The notes under the pieces: generated by a model | What the model saw: only the letters and a program-made list of their open reading frames with translations | What the model was told of the DNA's origin: nothing | Databases searched by the model: none | Source: an uncultured Burkholderiales bacterium | GTDB lineage: Bacteria > Pseudomonadota > Gammaproteobacteria > Burkholderiales > Burkholderiaceae_C | Reading direction: 5' to 3' | Assembly: GCA_903887325.1 (NCBI GenBank) | Contig: CAISPG010000106.1 | Span: forward strand, 1-63,472 | Length of the DNA stretch: 63,472 nucleotides | Position numbers and translations under genes: made by a program | In this document: positions 18,200-27,730 of the stretch, piece after piece | Numbering within the stretch: position 1 is the stretch's first letter | Layout: every line of letters starts with the position of its first letter

Positions 18200-19774
18200 A
18201 TGAATGCATTGATTTCCGTGTCCGACAAGACCGGTGTTGTGGAACTCGCCCAAGCGCTGCACGAATTAGGCGTTAACTTGATTTCCACCGGTGGCACGGC
18301 GCAATTGCTGGCCGCCCAAGGTTTGCCGGTGCGCGAGGTCGCCGACCTGACCGGTTTTCCTGAAATGCTCGATGGCCGTGTTAAAACCCTGCATCCCAAG
18401 GTGCACGGCGGCTTGCTGGCGCGGCGCGATCTGCCTGCCCACATGCAAGCCTTGCAAGACCACGGCATCGACACTATCGACTTGCTGGTGGTCAACCTCT
18501 ATCCGTTTGAGGCCACGGTGGCCATGCCCGATTGCACGCTGGACGACGCGATTGAAAACATAGACATAGGCGGTCCGGCCATGGTGCGCAGCGCCGCTAA
18601 AAACTGGAAGCATGTGGCGGTGTTGACCGATGCGTCTCAATACCAGGCTGTCATAGACGAATGGCGCGAACACAAGAGCTTGAGCGAGGGCAAACGCTTC
18701 AAACTGGCGGTGGCCGCGTTCAACCGCATCAGCATGTACGACGGCGCCATCAGCGACTATTTGTCTTCGCTGGATCTGGCCACCGAACAGCGCAGCCTGT
18801 TTCCGGCGCAGGCCAATGGCCGCTTCGTCAAATTGCAGGACTTGCGTTACGGCGAGAACCCGCACCAGTTGGCAGCGTTTTACCGGGATGCCGACCCCGC
18901 GCCCGGTTCGCTGGTGACGGCGCGTCAGTTACAGGGCAAAGAACTGTCATACAACAACATCGCTGACGCGGACGCGGCATGGGAATGCGTCAAGAGTTTT
19001 GACACACCGGCTTGCGTCATCGTCAAACACGCCAACCCTTGCGGTGTGGCGGTGGCTGAGGACGCGTTGTCCGCTTACAAAAAGGCTTACCAGACCGACC
19101 CGACATCGGCGTTCGGCGGCATCATCGCTTTCAATTGCCCGGTCGATTTGGCCACCGTGCAAGCGCTGGGCCAGCAGTTTGTCGAGGTGTTGATTGCGCC
19201 GTCTTTCATGGGCGACGCCTTGGTGCAATTGCAAGCCAAGGCCAATGTGCGCGTGTTGCAAATCGCGCTGCCGCCGGGCGGTGACACGCCCTGGGCAAAG
19301 GGTTTGAATTTGCTGGATGTGAAGCGCGTGGGTTCAGGCTTGCTCATGCAAACCGCTGACAACCACGAACTGGCGCTGGCCGACATGCAAGTGGTGACCA
19401 CCAAGCAACCCAGCCCCGCGCAAATGCAAGACCTGTTGTTCGCGTGGAAAGTGGCTAAGTTCGTCAAGAGCAACGCGATTGTGTTTTGCGCCGACGGCAT
19501 GACGATGGGCGTGGGCGCGGGACAGATGAGCCGCTTGGATTCCGCGCGGATTGCCGCCATCAAGGCCGGACACGCCAAGCTGAGTTTGCAAAACACGGTG
19601 GTTGCCAGTGATGCGTTTTTCCCGTTCCGCGATGGGCTAGACGTGGTGGTGGACGAGGGCGCGACTTGCGTGATTCAACCCGGCGGTTCGATGCGCGATC
19701 AGGAAGTGATTGACGCGGCGAATGAACGTGGCGTGGCCATGGTGTTCACGGGCGTGAGGCATTTCAGGCATTGA
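18200..19774 (+). CDS. purH: bifunctional AICAR transformylase/IMP cyclohydrolase
   Basis: A 524-residue bifunctional enzyme for the last two steps of purine synthesis. The N-terminal MGS-like cyclohydrolase domain has [21 protein letters not shown] and [14 protein letters not shown]. The C-terminal formyltransferase domain has the signature [12 protein letters not shown] and [10 protein letters not shown]. The length matches the family. It follows fis closely. The region just downstream changes character, starting with a palindromic repeat and accessory genes. Confidence 0.96.
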   Translation: MNALISVSDKTGVVELAQALHELGVNLISTGGTAQLLAAQGLPVREVADLTGFPEMLDGRVKTLHPKVHGGLLARRDLPAHMQALQDHGIDTIDLLVVNLYPFEATVAMPDCTLDDAIENIDIGGPAMVRSAAKNWKHVAVLTDASQYQAVIDEWREHKSLSEGKRFKLAVAAFNRISMYDGAISDYLSSLDLATEQRSLFPAQANGRFVKLQDLRYGENPHQLAAFYRDADPAPGSLVTARQLQGKELSYNNIADADAAWECVKSFDTPACVIVKHANPCGVAVAEDALSAYKKAYQTDPTSAFGGIIAFNCPVDLATVQALGQQFVEVLIAPSFMGDALVQLQAKANVRVLQIALPPGGDTPWAKGLNLLDVKRVGSGLLMQTADNHELALADMQVVTTKQPSPAQMQDLLFAWKVAKFVKSNAIVFCADGMTMGVGAGQMSRLDSARIAAIKAGHAKLSLQNTVVASDAFFPFRDGLDVVVDEGATCVIQPGGSMRDQEVIDAANERGVAMVFTGVRHFRH

Positions 19775-19820
19775 GGGTTGACTGCGTTGGCTGAACTTCT
19801 TCAATCAAATAGTGTTGGGG

Positions 19821-19891
19821 AAATTGGGGTCAGGTTCCAATTAATTGACCCCAATTTCATTGGAGAATTAATTGGAACCTGACCCCAATTT
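19821..19891. repeat. perfect 26-bp inverted repeat (REP-like palindrome)
   Basis: Arms at 19821-19846 and 19866-19891 are exact reverse complements, with core GGGGTCAGGTTCC then AATTAATT. The 19-base spacer contains a partial extra half (19847-19857). Outer bases 19818-19827 and 19894-19903 also pair. The same core recurs at 31511-31574. Such palindromes resemble those spread by IS200/REP-associated tyrosine transposases, but no transposase is in the window. Confidence 0.85.
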
Positions 19892-19968
19892 CGCCAATTT
19901 CCCACGTATCCAACACTGTATGCGGATGAATTTGTGTAATTTTTAAATTCAACTTTAAAATTGCACAA

Positions 19969-21132
19969 ATGATTCCCCGCGCCGCTACCCCCACCCTAGA
20001 ACGCCTGGCCAAAGGCTTCCCCGTGATCGTCATCTCTGGGCCAAGGCAGTCGGGCAAAACCACGCTGGCCAAGTCGGTGTTCAGCCACAAAACCTATGTG
20101 TCTTTGGAGAACCCCGACGAGCGAGCCTTCGCCCTGGAAGACCCCAAGCGCTTTTTGCAACGCTTTTCCGATGGCGCGGTGCTCGACGAGGTGCAGCGCT
20201 GCCCCGAGTTGCTGTCTTGGCTGCAAGGCCTGGTGGACGAGCGCGGCATCATGGGCGACTTTGTGCTCACCGGTTCGGCGCAGTTTGACTTGATGGCGGG
20301 CGTCACGCAGTCATTGGCGGGTCGCGCTGCCCGTGTGGAGTTACTTCCCTTAAGCGCCTCTGAATTGGCTGCCGCTCACCAATTGCCCGAAGACTTGAAC
20401 ACTGCTTTGTTCCAAGGCGGCTACCCCGCGCTGTACGACCGCAAGCTGACGCCGCAAGACTGGTTTGCCAATTACATCGCCACGTATTTAGAGCGGGATG
20501 TGCGCCAACTGATCACGGTGCGCGATTTGTCGCAGTTTCAGACCTTCGTGAAGATGTGCGCTGCCCGCAGCGGCCAGTTGCTCAACCTGACGTCGCTGGG
20601 CGCAGATTGCGGCGTCTCGTCGGTCACTGCCAAGCATTGGCTGTCGGTGCTGGAAGCCAGCTACATCGTCACGCTGCTGCAACCGCACCACCGCAATTTC
20701 GGCAAGCGGCTGGTGAAAGCGCCCAAGCTGTATTTTTGCGATGTGGGCCTAGCCGCTTGGCTGTTGGGCATTCGCGATGTTTCTACTTTAGACACCCATT
20801 CCGCACGCGGTGCGCTTTTTGAAACCTATGTTGTCAGCGAACTTACGAAGCAGCGCCTGAATGCAGGTCAGCCGCGTGACCTGTACTTCTGGCGCGACAG
20901 CGCTGGCTATGAAGTGGACGTGTTGATTGAAAGCGCCCAAGGGCTACAAGCCATTGAAATCAAGTCTGGCAGCACATTTGCCAGCGACTGGCCCGATGGA
21001 CTGAAAAAGTGGCAGAAGTTTGCGGGTGATGAATCCCTCCAACCCACCTTGGTTTACGGTGGCACTCAGTCTTATGCGCGTGAGGGGGTGCAGGTATGGG
21101 GCTGGCAAGACGTCGGAAAGGCCATGGTTTAA
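19969..21132 (+). CDS. AAA ATPase with DUF4143 domain
   Basis: A 387-residue protein with an N-terminal AAA_14-type ATPase domain and a C-terminal DUF4143 domain. Walker A is ISGPRQSGKTTLAKS (about residues 22-36) and the Walker B region is GAVLDEVQRCPELL. The C-terminal part has LYFWRDSAGYEVDVLIE and AIEIKSG, which resembles the nuclease-like fold reported for DUF4143. These proteins are common accessory genes of unclear function. It follows the palindromic repeat and precedes a toxin-antitoxin pair, so it is probably part of a variable patch. Confidence 0.85.
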   Translation: MIPRAATPTLERLAKGFPVIVISGPRQSGKTTLAKSVFSHKTYVSLENPDERAFALEDPKRFLQRFSDGAVLDEVQRCPELLSWLQGLVDERGIMGDFVLTGSAQFDLMAGVTQSLAGRAARVELLPLSASELAAAHQLPEDLNTALFQGGYPALYDRKLTPQDWFANYIATYLERDVRQLITVRDLSQFQTFVKMCAARSGQLLNLTSLGADCGVSSVTAKHWLSVLEASYIVTLLQPHHRNFGKRLVKAPKLYFCDVGLAAWLLGIRDVSTLDTHSARGALFETYVVSELTKQRLNAGQPRDLYFWRDSAGYEVDVLIESAQGLQAIEIKSGSTFASDWPDGLKKWQKFAGDESLQPTLVYGGTQSYAREGVQVWGWQDVGKAMV

Positions 21133-21233
21133 GTGACTGTCGATTTTTTACAAATTCAAAGTTCAAATTTAGATTTATAAAAATTCAATACTGACATGTA
21201 GTTAGCACACTTTAGGGACTCAAGAAAAACTTG

Positions 21234-21255
21234 CGCACAAATATGTTTTTGTGCG
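21234..21255. promoter_or_regulatory. candidate VapBC operator hairpin
   Basis: CGCACAAA (21234-21241) and TTTGTGCG (21248-21255) form an exact 8-bp inverted repeat with a 6-base spacer, ending 12 bases before the antitoxin start. Position and symmetry suit an operator bound by a ribbon-helix-helix antitoxin. This is an inference; no binding is shown. Confidence 0.45.
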
Positions 21256-21267
21256 AAACTCCTTTGC

Positions 21268-21549
21268 ATGCGCACCACCCTAGACCTTCCAGACCCGCTG
21301 TTCAAGCACCTCAAAACTCGCGCGGCCCAAGAGGGGCGCACCCTGCGCGACCTGGTGGTCGAGTTGGTTGAAAAAGGCCTGTCCGCGCGCGACATGGTCG
21401 ATGCACAGCAGCGGTTTCAGGCGCGGCCTGTGGTCGGAACCACCCTGGCTACGAACTTATCCGCAGACTCGTTCACCAATGCCGATCTGTCTGAACTCTT
21501 AAACCGTGACGACGATGAGCGAGCCACCCAAACCCTTCAAAGTCGCTGA
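21268..21549 (+). CDS. ribbon-helix-helix antitoxin (VapB-like)
   Basis: A 93-residue small protein. The N-terminus MRTTLDLPDPLFKHLKTRAA followed by GRTLRDLVVELVEKGL has the strand-helix-helix layout of ribbon-helix-helix antitoxins. The C-terminal half is polar and acidic, as expected for a toxin-wrapping tail. It overlaps the PIN-domain gene that follows by 35 bp, the usual layout of a VapBC pair. It would neutralise the toxin and repress its own promoter. Confidence 0.8.
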   Translation: MRTTLDLPDPLFKHLKTRAAQEGRTLRDLVVELVEKGLSARDMVDAQQRFQARPVVGTTLATNLSADSFTNADLSELLNRDDDERATQTLQSR

Positions 21550-22021
21550 GGTGCCAGCCTCTTGGAGGCTGGCTTCAGGGGACTTGCCCGACGTCAATGT
21601 CTGGCTGGCGCTGTCCTACGCCGCCCACCCGTTTCACGCACGTGCCTCGGCTTACTGGCAGACGGCTTGCACCGCCAGTATTCCCTTGTGGTTTTGCAGA
21701 ACCACCATGTCGGCGCTGGTGCGCTTGTTGTCGCAACCCAAGGTCATGGGTGCTGATGTGCTGAGCCTGCCTGCCGCCATGGCCGTGTATCAACTGTGGT
21801 TGAACACACCTGCCGTGGGCCTGTTGCCCGAACCGACGGGCTTGGAAGCGCAGTTGCAAAGCCTGCTGGGTACAAACAGTTTGCCGCTGCCGGGTCGCTT
21901 CTGGACCGACGCCTTGCTGGCCGCCACTGCCGAAGCCGCAGGTTTGCGCATGGTCACGTTTGACAAAGATTTTGAGCGGTTCAACCTGAGCCGTTTAGAG
22001 GTATTGGCTTTGCCCGCATAA
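21515..22021 (+). CDS. PIN-domain toxin (VapC-like)
   Basis: A protein of about 168 residues with a PIN ribonuclease domain. The first acidic residue lies in LPDVNVWLALSY, and later ones in FWTDALLAATAEAAGL and VTFDKDFERF, the spacing seen in VapC toxins of the TTHA0540-like group. VapC toxins cut tRNA or rRNA when released from antitoxin. The ATG at 21515 or a GTG at 21506 could be the start; neither has a clear ribosome-binding site, consistent with coupling to the overlapping antitoxin gene. Confidence 0.8.
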   Translation: MSEPPKPFKVAEVPASWRLASGDLPDVNVWLALSYAAHPFHARASAYWQTACTASIPLWFCRTTMSALVRLLSQPKVMGADVLSLPAAMAVYQLWLNTPAVGLLPEPTGLEAQLQSLLGTNSLPLPGRFWTDALLAATAEAAGLRMVTFDKDFERFNLSRLEVLALPA

Positions 22022-22076
22022 GACCCACGAAAAAACCCTGTTTGAACCTCTCTCTAAATACAAAGGTCGACTCACC

Positions 22077-23144
22077 ATGTCACACACGATTTCCAGCGAC
22101 GCGCTGACCCGCAAAGTAGCCGCGCTGTTTGAAAAATGCGGCAGCACCGCCAAAGAAGCGCAACAGGTCGCTGCCAATCTGGTGCTGGCGAATTTGAGCG
22201 GCCATGATTCGCACGGCGTGGGCATGGCGGCGCGTTATGTGGACGCGGTGCTTGAGGGCAATCTTCAACCCGATGCAACAGTAAAGATTCAAACCGACCA
22301 CGGCATGATGCTGGGGCTGGACGGCTGCAACGGCTACGGTCAGACCGTCGGTGTTCAGGCCATGGAACTGGCGTTCGAGCGCGTGACGCAACACGGTTGC
22401 TGCATTTTTTCACTGGCCGATGCCCATCACCTGGGCCGCATTGGTCATTACGCCGAGATGGCAGTGGAACGCGGTTTGATCAGTCTGCACTTTGTCAGCG
22501 TCTGGTCACGCGCTCTGGTGGCACCTTTCGGCGGCAGTGACGCGCGCTTCGGCACCAACCCGTGTTGCATAGGCATACCGCTGGGTTGGGGCGACAACAC
22601 ACGCGAACCTTTTGTGCTGGACTTCGCCACCAGCCGCGTGGCTCAGGGAAAAATGCGCGTCGCGCACAACGAAGGCCGGCTCGCCGAACCCGGTACCTTG
22701 ATTGATGAACACGGTCATCCCACACTCAATCCCGGCGTGGTGGTGGTACCGCAGTCCAACGGTAAAACCGGCGCGCTGCTGCCTTTTGGCGAACACAAAG
22801 GCTTCGGCATGGCGGTGGCTTGCGAGCTGTTGGCCGGCGCGCTCAGCGGCGGCGGCACCTGGCACCACACGCACGATGGTCGGCGCGCGGTGATCAACAA
22901 CATGCTCACCATCGTCATCGACCCGGCGCGTTTAGGACACCAAGCATTTTTTGCGCAAGAGGCATTGGAATTCATCGATTGGATGCGCCAAAGCCCGGCC
23001 GCGCCGGGCACCGAGGGCATGCTGCTGGCGGGCGAGCCCGAGCGAATTGCGCGGGCGCAGCGACTGCGCGACGGCATCGTCATTGATGACGCTTCGTGGA
23101 AAGAACTGCAGGACTGCGAAACCAAAGTCGGCTTAGCCGGTTAA
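22077..23144 (+). CDS. Ldh-family NAD(P)-dependent oxidoreductase
   Basis: A 355-residue member of the malate/L-lactate/ureidoglycolate dehydrogenase family, a fold unrelated to classical lactate dehydrogenases. Family motifs are NLSGHDSHGVGMAARYV near residue 38, with the catalytic His, then DAHHLGRIGHYAEMA and RFGTNPCCIGIP. Members act on 2-oxo or 2-hydroxy acids such as malate, sulfolactate or piperideine-2-carboxylate. The specific substrate cannot be assigned. It lies at the right edge of the accessory patch and seems to stand alone. Confidence 0.83.
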   Translation: MSHTISSDALTRKVAALFEKCGSTAKEAQQVAANLVLANLSGHDSHGVGMAARYVDAVLEGNLQPDATVKIQTDHGMMLGLDGCNGYGQTVGVQAMELAFERVTQHGCCIFSLADAHHLGRIGHYAEMAVERGLISLHFVSVWSRALVAPFGGSDARFGTNPCCIGIPLGWGDNTREPFVLDFATSRVAQGKMRVAHNEGRLAEPGTLIDEHGHPTLNPGVVVVPQSNGKTGALLPFGEHKGFGMAVACELLAGALSGGGTWHHTHDGRRAVINNMLTIVIDPARLGHQAFFAQEALEFIDWMRQSPAAPGTEGMLLAGEPERIARAQRLRDGIVIDDASWKELQDCETKVGLAG

Positions 23145-23159
23145 TGTCAATTTAAGCCG

Positions 23160-23678
23160 TCAGGGCACTTTCAGCTTCAACTGAAAACTGATGGCGCCGT
23201 ACAAACGGTTTTGCAGCGGCGGCACAAACGCGATGTTCAAACCAAATCGCTCGCCTTCCCATGTCGCTACCGGTAGCAGGGCCGGAAACCAGCCGCCGTC
23301 AAATGCCTTGGGGTAACCATTGAAAATGCCGCCGACCACACCCGCTTTGTATCTGCCCCAATGCCAAGGCTGGTAGTACGCGCCCAGGTAGTTGGAACGT
23401 GCATCGTCGCTGTTGGTGAATCCGCCTGCGGTGGCGGACCAGTCTTCATTGATGACTGCTTCCAGGCCTACGCCCGGGTTGCTGTTGCGCAAGCCTTTGT
23501 CGGTATCGAAATGCGCGGAATAAAAACCGGCGTTCACCCAGAGCAACAAAGGTTTTTGCTTTTCAACACTCTGAGGGTCTGCATTCAGGGCTTGGGCCTG
23601 CAAGGCGGGCGGGTAAGCACACAGGCAACAGGCCAATACCATCAAGCTGCGGGTAAACAGTGTTCGAATGTCAGCCAT
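23160..23678 (-). CDS. small outer-membrane-like beta protein
   Basis: A 172-residue exported protein of unknown function. A signal peptide ends near QAQA (about residue 30). The mature part alternates aromatic and polar residues, is Gly-rich (for example VVGGIFNGYPKAF) and ends in QLKLKVP, which suggests an eight-stranded barrel. It resembles in general design, but not clearly in sequence, the protein at 35240-35749. It follows hemL by 63 bp on the same strand. Confidence 0.6.
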   Translation of the reverse strand: MADIRTLFTRSLMVLACCLCAYPPALQAQALNADPQSVEKQKPLLLWVNAGFYSAHFDTDKGLRNSNPGVGLEAVINEDWSATAGGFTNSDDARSNYLGAYYQPWHWGRYKAGVVGGIFNGYPKAFDGGWFPALLPVATWEGERFGLNIAFVPPLQNRLYGAISFQLKLKVP

Positions 23679-23741
23679 AACTATCCAAGCAAAGGACTGA
23701 TGCTGCCAGCTTGAAGCCGCTCAGGCAACGCGGCTCGGCTT

Positions 23742-25037
23742 TTAAATAGCGGCAAATACCTCAGCCGCCGCCTGCACCGTGTCGGCAATGTCTTGCGCTG
23801 TGTGCGCACCGCTGACGAAGCCTGCCTCGTACAAAGCCGGTGCGATGTACACACCACGGTCGAGCAAACCATGGAACAGTTGGTTGAACTTCGGTGAATC
23901 GCTGGTCATTACCTTGGCGTAGTTCTGAGGTAATTCAGGCAGCAGGAAAAAGCCGAACATGCCGCCTTCGCAATCGGCGCTGAAAGGCACACCGGCTTTT
24001 TGCGCGGCTTGTGTCAAACCGTCGACCAGTGAACGTGTTCTGGCCGACAAAGCATCGAAGAAACCGGGTTTGGAAATTTCATGCAAGGTCGCCAGACCGC
24101 AGGCCGTGGCCACCGGGTTGCCGCTCAATGTGCCAGCCTGGTACACCGGGCCCAAGGGCGCGAGTTGCTCCATGACAGCGCGTTTGCCGCCGAACGCCGC
24201 CAACGGCATGCCACCGCCAATCACTTTGCCCAGCACGGTGACGTCGGGTTCAAAACCCGGAATCGATTTGGCGTACACGCTTTGTGCACTGCCCAGCGCC
24301 ACGCGGCAGCCGGTCATGACTTCGTCAAACACCAGCAAGGCACCGTATTGCGTACACAGTTCGCGGCAGCGTTTCATGAACGGGACACTGGCGCGCACAA
24401 AATTCATATTGCCTGCGATCGGCTCGATCATCAAACAGGCGAGTTCTTTGCCGTGAATAGCAAACGCTTCTTCCAGTTGCGGGATATTGTTGTACTCAAG
24501 CACCAGCGTGTGTTGCACCACCTCGGGCGGCACACCGGCGCTGGTCGGGTTGCCGAAGGTGGCCAGACCTGACCCGGCCTTGACCAACAGCGCATCCGCG
24601 TGGCCGTGGTAACAGCCTTCGAACTTGATGATCTTGCTGCGACCGGTGGCGCCGCGCGCCAGGCGCAATGCGCTCATGCCGGCTTCGGTGCCCGAACTGA
24701 CCAATCGCACCATGTCCATGGAAGGCATGAGTTTGAGCAAGGCTTCAACCAACTGAATTTCACGCTCTGTCGGCGCGCCGAAAGAAAAACCGTCGAGCGC
24801 GGCTTTTTGCACGGCTTCGAGTACCGCAGGATGGCTGTGACCCAGAATCATCGGGCCCCATGAACCTATGTAATCGATGTAGCGTTTGTCGTTCGCGTCC
24901 CAGAAATACGCGCCCTGTGCGCGTTTGACAAAACGCGGTGTGCCGCCGACCGCTCGGAAAGCGCGAACCGGTGAATTGACACCGCCGGGGATGACCTGGC
25001 GTGCCCGGTCGAACAAAGTTTGGTTGAGATCAGACAT
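23742..25037 (-). CDS. hemL: glutamate-1-semialdehyde 2,1-aminomutase
   Basis: A 431-residue PLP enzyme that converts glutamate-1-semialdehyde to 5-aminolevulinate, the C5 route to tetrapyrroles. The start [12 protein letters not shown] at 25037 gives the family length. Motifs include [28 protein letters not shown], the PLP Asp in [12 protein letters not shown] and the Schiff-base Lys in [11 protein letters not shown]. It follows the thiD-like gene by 28 bp on the same strand. Haem made here would be needed for the cytochromes encoded further along. Confidence 0.95.
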   Translation of the reverse strand: MSDLNQTLFDRARQVIPGGVNSPVRAFRAVGGTPRFVKRAQGAYFWDANDKRYIDYIGSWGPMILGHSHPAVLEAVQKAALDGFSFGAPTEREIQLVEALLKLMPSMDMVRLVSSGTEAGMSALRLARGATGRSKIIKFEGCYHGHADALLVKAGSGLATFGNPTSAGVPPEVVQHTLVLEYNNIPQLEEAFAIHGKELACLMIEPIAGNMNFVRASVPFMKRCRELCTQYGALLVFDEVMTGCRVALGSAQSVYAKSIPGFEPDVTVLGKVIGGGMPLAAFGGKRAVMEQLAPLGPVYQAGTLSGNPVATACGLATLHEISKPGFFDALSARTRSLVDGLTQAAQKAGVPFSADCEGGMFGFFLLPELPQNYAKVMTSDSPKFNQLFHGLLDRGVYIAPALYEAGFVSGAHTAQDIADTVQAAAEVFAAI

Positions 25038-25065
25038 GGTTGTTAATGAGTGATGTAGAAAAAAA

Positions 25066-25980
25066 TCAATGGCGGGTGTCGTGGCCCGGTAAAAAATCTT
25101 CGGCAGTGGCTGGTTCGTCTGCGTCGTCGCCATCGTCAGGCGCTTGCGCCCAGAACAAACGGTCGGCAACAGCGTGGCCCATGCCGGGGCGGAACCCTGA
25201 GTCGAGTGCGCCGTCCAGGTAGCTGAAGGCTTCAGCGACCGAGGCTTCGAGGTCGTCACCCATGGCCAGCAGACCGGCGACGGTGGCGCTGATGGTGTCG
25301 CCCGCGCCGGTGAACACGGCATCAAAGCGTTCTATGGTTTCGCTGACCATCACCGACAAAGGCGTGGCCAAAGCGTTTTCAATGTGTTGACCGCCTTGCG
25401 GCAAACCGGTGACCAAGGTGTAGGGCACGCCTTTTTCGGCGGCCGCTTTCGCCAACTCGCGTGCTGTCGGCGGTCTGTCGCTGCCCCATTCGGGCAACAG
25501 CCAGCGCCACAAAGTGGAATGGTTGCCGACCAGCAGCGTGGTTTGCGGCAGCAGCAGTTCCATGAAAGCGTCTTGGTAGGCCTCGATGGGATCGTCCTGC
25601 CACCAGGACAAGCTGGGCATGTAAGCGACCACGGGGACGTCAGGGTAATCGGTGCACAACTCGGCGATGGCCGAAATGATTTCGGGTGTGCCGCAAAAGC
25701 CAACTTTGATGACTTGCACCGGAATGTCTTCCAGGATATTGCGGGCCTGGTCATCGACCGCGTCTTCGTCCATGGCCACATGGTCAAAGGTTTCGGCCGT
25801 GTCGCGCAAATAAGTCCCTGTGCAAACAGCCAGCACGTGCACGCCGACAGACGACATGGCCAGTATGTCAGCGGTCAGGCCGCCCGCACCGCTGGGGTCG
25901 TTGCTGTTGAATGTCATGGCGCAGGGATGTGCCATTTCAGGTGTCAGGCCTTCGTCGGTAAGGGTAATAGGTTGATTCAT
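25066..25980 (-). CDS. thiD: ThiD-like hydroxymethylpyrimidine kinase
   Basis: A 304-residue ribokinase-fold protein resembling ThiD, which phosphorylates hydroxymethylpyrimidine (phosphate) for thiamine synthesis. The substrate loop reads [15 protein letters not shown] and the anion-hole motif is [14 protein letters not shown]. The middle part is divergent from standard ThiD and there is an acidic C-terminal tail ([15 protein letters not shown]). No TPP riboswitch or other thiamine gene lies nearby. The pairing with hemL and a divergent rubredoxin gene looks like a conserved Burkholderiales arrangement. Function is likely but not certain. Confidence 0.78.
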   Translation of the reverse strand: MNQPITLTDEGLTPEMAHPCAMTFNSNDPSGAGGLTADILAMSSVGVHVLAVCTGTYLRDTAETFDHVAMDEDAVDDQARNILEDIPVQVIKVGFCGTPEIISAIAELCTDYPDVPVVAYMPSLSWWQDDPIEAYQDAFMELLLPQTTLLVGNHSTLWRWLLPEWGSDRPPTARELAKAAAEKGVPYTLVTGLPQGGQHIENALATPLSVMVSETIERFDAVFTGAGDTISATVAGLLAMGDDLEASVAEAFSYLDGALDSGFRPGMGHAVADRLFWAQAPDDGDDADEPATAEDFLPGHDTRH

Positions 25981-26057
25981 GGCCGTCTATACTTTGAATC
26001 ATTCTATGCCACGCTTGTGAAGCGGAAATGGCCTTTTAAACCCTGGGAAACAACACT

Positions 26058-26225
26058 GTGAACAAGACTTGGATGTGCCTGATTTGCGGTTGGATTTACG
26101 ACGAAGCCACCGGGGCTCCTGATGACGGCATCGCACCCGGCACGTCTTGGGAACAAGTGCCCATGAACTGGACTTGCCCTGAATGCGGCGCCCGCAAAGA
26201 AGACTTTGAAATGGTCGAGCTTTAA
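26058..26225 (+). CDS. rubA: rubredoxin
   Basis: A 55-residue redox protein. The two iron-binding knuckles are CLICGWIYDE and CPECGARKEDFE, and the middle has GTSWEQVPMNW. A single iron bound by four cysteines carries one electron, often to alkane hydroxylases or oxygen-stress enzymes. The start is GTG at 26058. The stop codon overlaps the stop of the convergent photolyase gene. It is divergent from the thiD-like gene, with 77 bp between starts. Confidence 0.93.
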   Translation: MNKTWMCLICGWIYDEATGAPDDGIAPGTSWEQVPMNWTCPECGARKEDFEMVEL

Positions 26226-27706
26226 GCCGTTTTTTTCTTGGCAACTACCGAGTAGCGCAACAGGGTTTTGGCCCGCGCATTGGCGTGGTCTACCAGCGGC
26301 AAGGGGTAGTTTTTCCCTAATTCAATCCCGGCAGCCTGCAAGACCAGCGGTTTGGCTAGCCACGGCGCGTGTATGTCTTTGTCTGACAAGCCCGCCAGCT
26401 GCGGCAAATATCGTTTGATGAACTTGCCTTGCGGATCAAACTTTTCGCTTTGGTTGATCGGGTTGAAGATACGGAAATACGGCTGCGCATCGCAACCGCT
26501 GGAACTCGCCCATTGCCAGCCGCCGTTATTCGCGGCCAGATCGAAATCATTCAAATGCAGGGCGAAATATTGTTCGCCCCAACGCCAGTCAATGCCTAAG
26601 TCTTTCACCAAAAAGCTTGCCACCACCATGCGCAAGCGGTTGTGCATATAGCCAGTTTGGTTGATTTGCGCCATGGCGGCATCGACCAGCGGATAACCGG
26701 TGCGGCCCTCGCACCAGGCTTGAAACAAGGCATTGGCGGCCTTGCCATGCTCCCATTCGATGGCGTCATATTCGGCTTTGAATGAAGACCGCATGGCGTG
26801 CGGATGGTGAAACATCACTTGGTGATAAAAATCGCGCCATATCAATTCGGACAACCAGGTTTGCGCACCTTCGTCGCCTTTGAGCGCTGCCGGATACGCC
26901 AGCCGCGCCAGTTGCCTGATAGACACCGTGCCAAAGCGCAAATGCACACTCAAATAACTCGGTCCTTTGACCGAAGGGAAATTGCGCGTCTCTTCATAAC
27001 GCGCCATGCGTTTGGCAAAATCTTTCACCAGCGCTTGCGCGCCTGCGCTGCCCGCTTCTATGTGCAATGCAGAGAGATCAACGGATTCAAAGCCCATGCT
27101 TTTCAACGTCGGTATGGATTGACGAAGTGCAACGGGTACGACTGGCAGTTGCCCTGGTTTGGCGCTTGTGCGGCGTTCGGCCAGATCTGCAGGCGTGATT
27201 TTTTTCAACCAGGCGTTTTTGTAAGGCGTGAACACGCCGTAAGCGGTGCCGCTTTGCGTCATGACTTCACTGCGCTCAAACACCACGTGGTCTTTGAAGC
27301 TGTGAAACGCAATGCCAATATTCGCCAATTCGCCCAGCACTTGCGCGTCGCGCGCCAATGACTGCGGTTCGTCGTCGTGGTGGGTGAACACCGCTTGCAC
27401 GCCGAGCTGCTTGGCCAGCTTGACAATATCCGTCACTGCATGGCCTTGGCGCACCAGCAGGCCTGCATCCGCTTGTCCGGCGAGTTCGCGCCACTGTTGA
27501 TCCAGCGCCGTCACCGACGCGTGGATAAAGCTCACGCGCCTGTCGAGCGGGGGTAAATCTTTCAAAATAGCCTGATCAAACACGAAGCAGCCGAACACCT
27601 TGTCGCTGTGCTCAAGGGCCTGGCTAAGCGCGGTGTGGTCGTCCAGTCGCAAGTCGCGCCTGAACCAGACCAGCACAGATGCAAAATGCGAAATATGTCT
27701 GTCCAT
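26222..27706 (-). CDS. phrB: deoxyribodipyrimidine photolyase
   Basis: A 494-residue class I DNA photolyase that uses light to split cyclobutane pyrimidine dimers. The N-terminal antenna domain starts SVLVWFRRDLRLDDHTAL. The FAD domain has LSELIWRDFYHQVMFHHP, RTGYPLVDAAMAQI, MHNRLRMVVASFLVKDL and NNGGWQWASSSGCDAQPYF. The start at 27706 fits the family; an ATG seven codons earlier at 27727 is possible. It converges on rubredoxin with overlapping stops and lies 24 bp from the divergent algH start. Confidence 0.94.
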   Translation of the reverse strand: MDRHISHFASVLVWFRRDLRLDDHTALSQALEHSDKVFGCFVFDQAILKDLPPLDRRVSFIHASVTALDQQWRELAGQADAGLLVRQGHAVTDIVKLAKQLGVQAVFTHHDDEPQSLARDAQVLGELANIGIAFHSFKDHVVFERSEVMTQSGTAYGVFTPYKNAWLKKITPADLAERRTSAKPGQLPVVPVALRQSIPTLKSMGFESVDLSALHIEAGSAGAQALVKDFAKRMARYEETRNFPSVKGPSYLSVHLRFGTVSIRQLARLAYPAALKGDEGAQTWLSELIWRDFYHQVMFHHPHAMRSSFKAEYDAIEWEHGKAANALFQAWCEGRTGYPLVDAAMAQINQTGYMHNRLRMVVASFLVKDLGIDWRWGEQYFALHLNDFDLAANNGGWQWASSSGCDAQPYFRIFNPINQSEKFDPQGKFIKRYLPQLAGLSDKDIHAPWLAKPLVLQAAGIELGKNYPLPLVDHANARAKTLLRYSVVAKKKTA

Positions 27707-27730
27707 CTTCTTCAGCCTTAAAATCATTGA

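Noticed and set aside
25038-25325. N-terminal extension of hemL
   Set aside because: It would overlap the thiD-like gene and adds no family sequence; the start at 25037 gives the normal protein.
25981-26057. TPP riboswitch before the thiD-like gene
   Set aside because: The 77-bp gap lacks the conserved CUGAGA-type core and is shared with the divergent rubredoxin gene.
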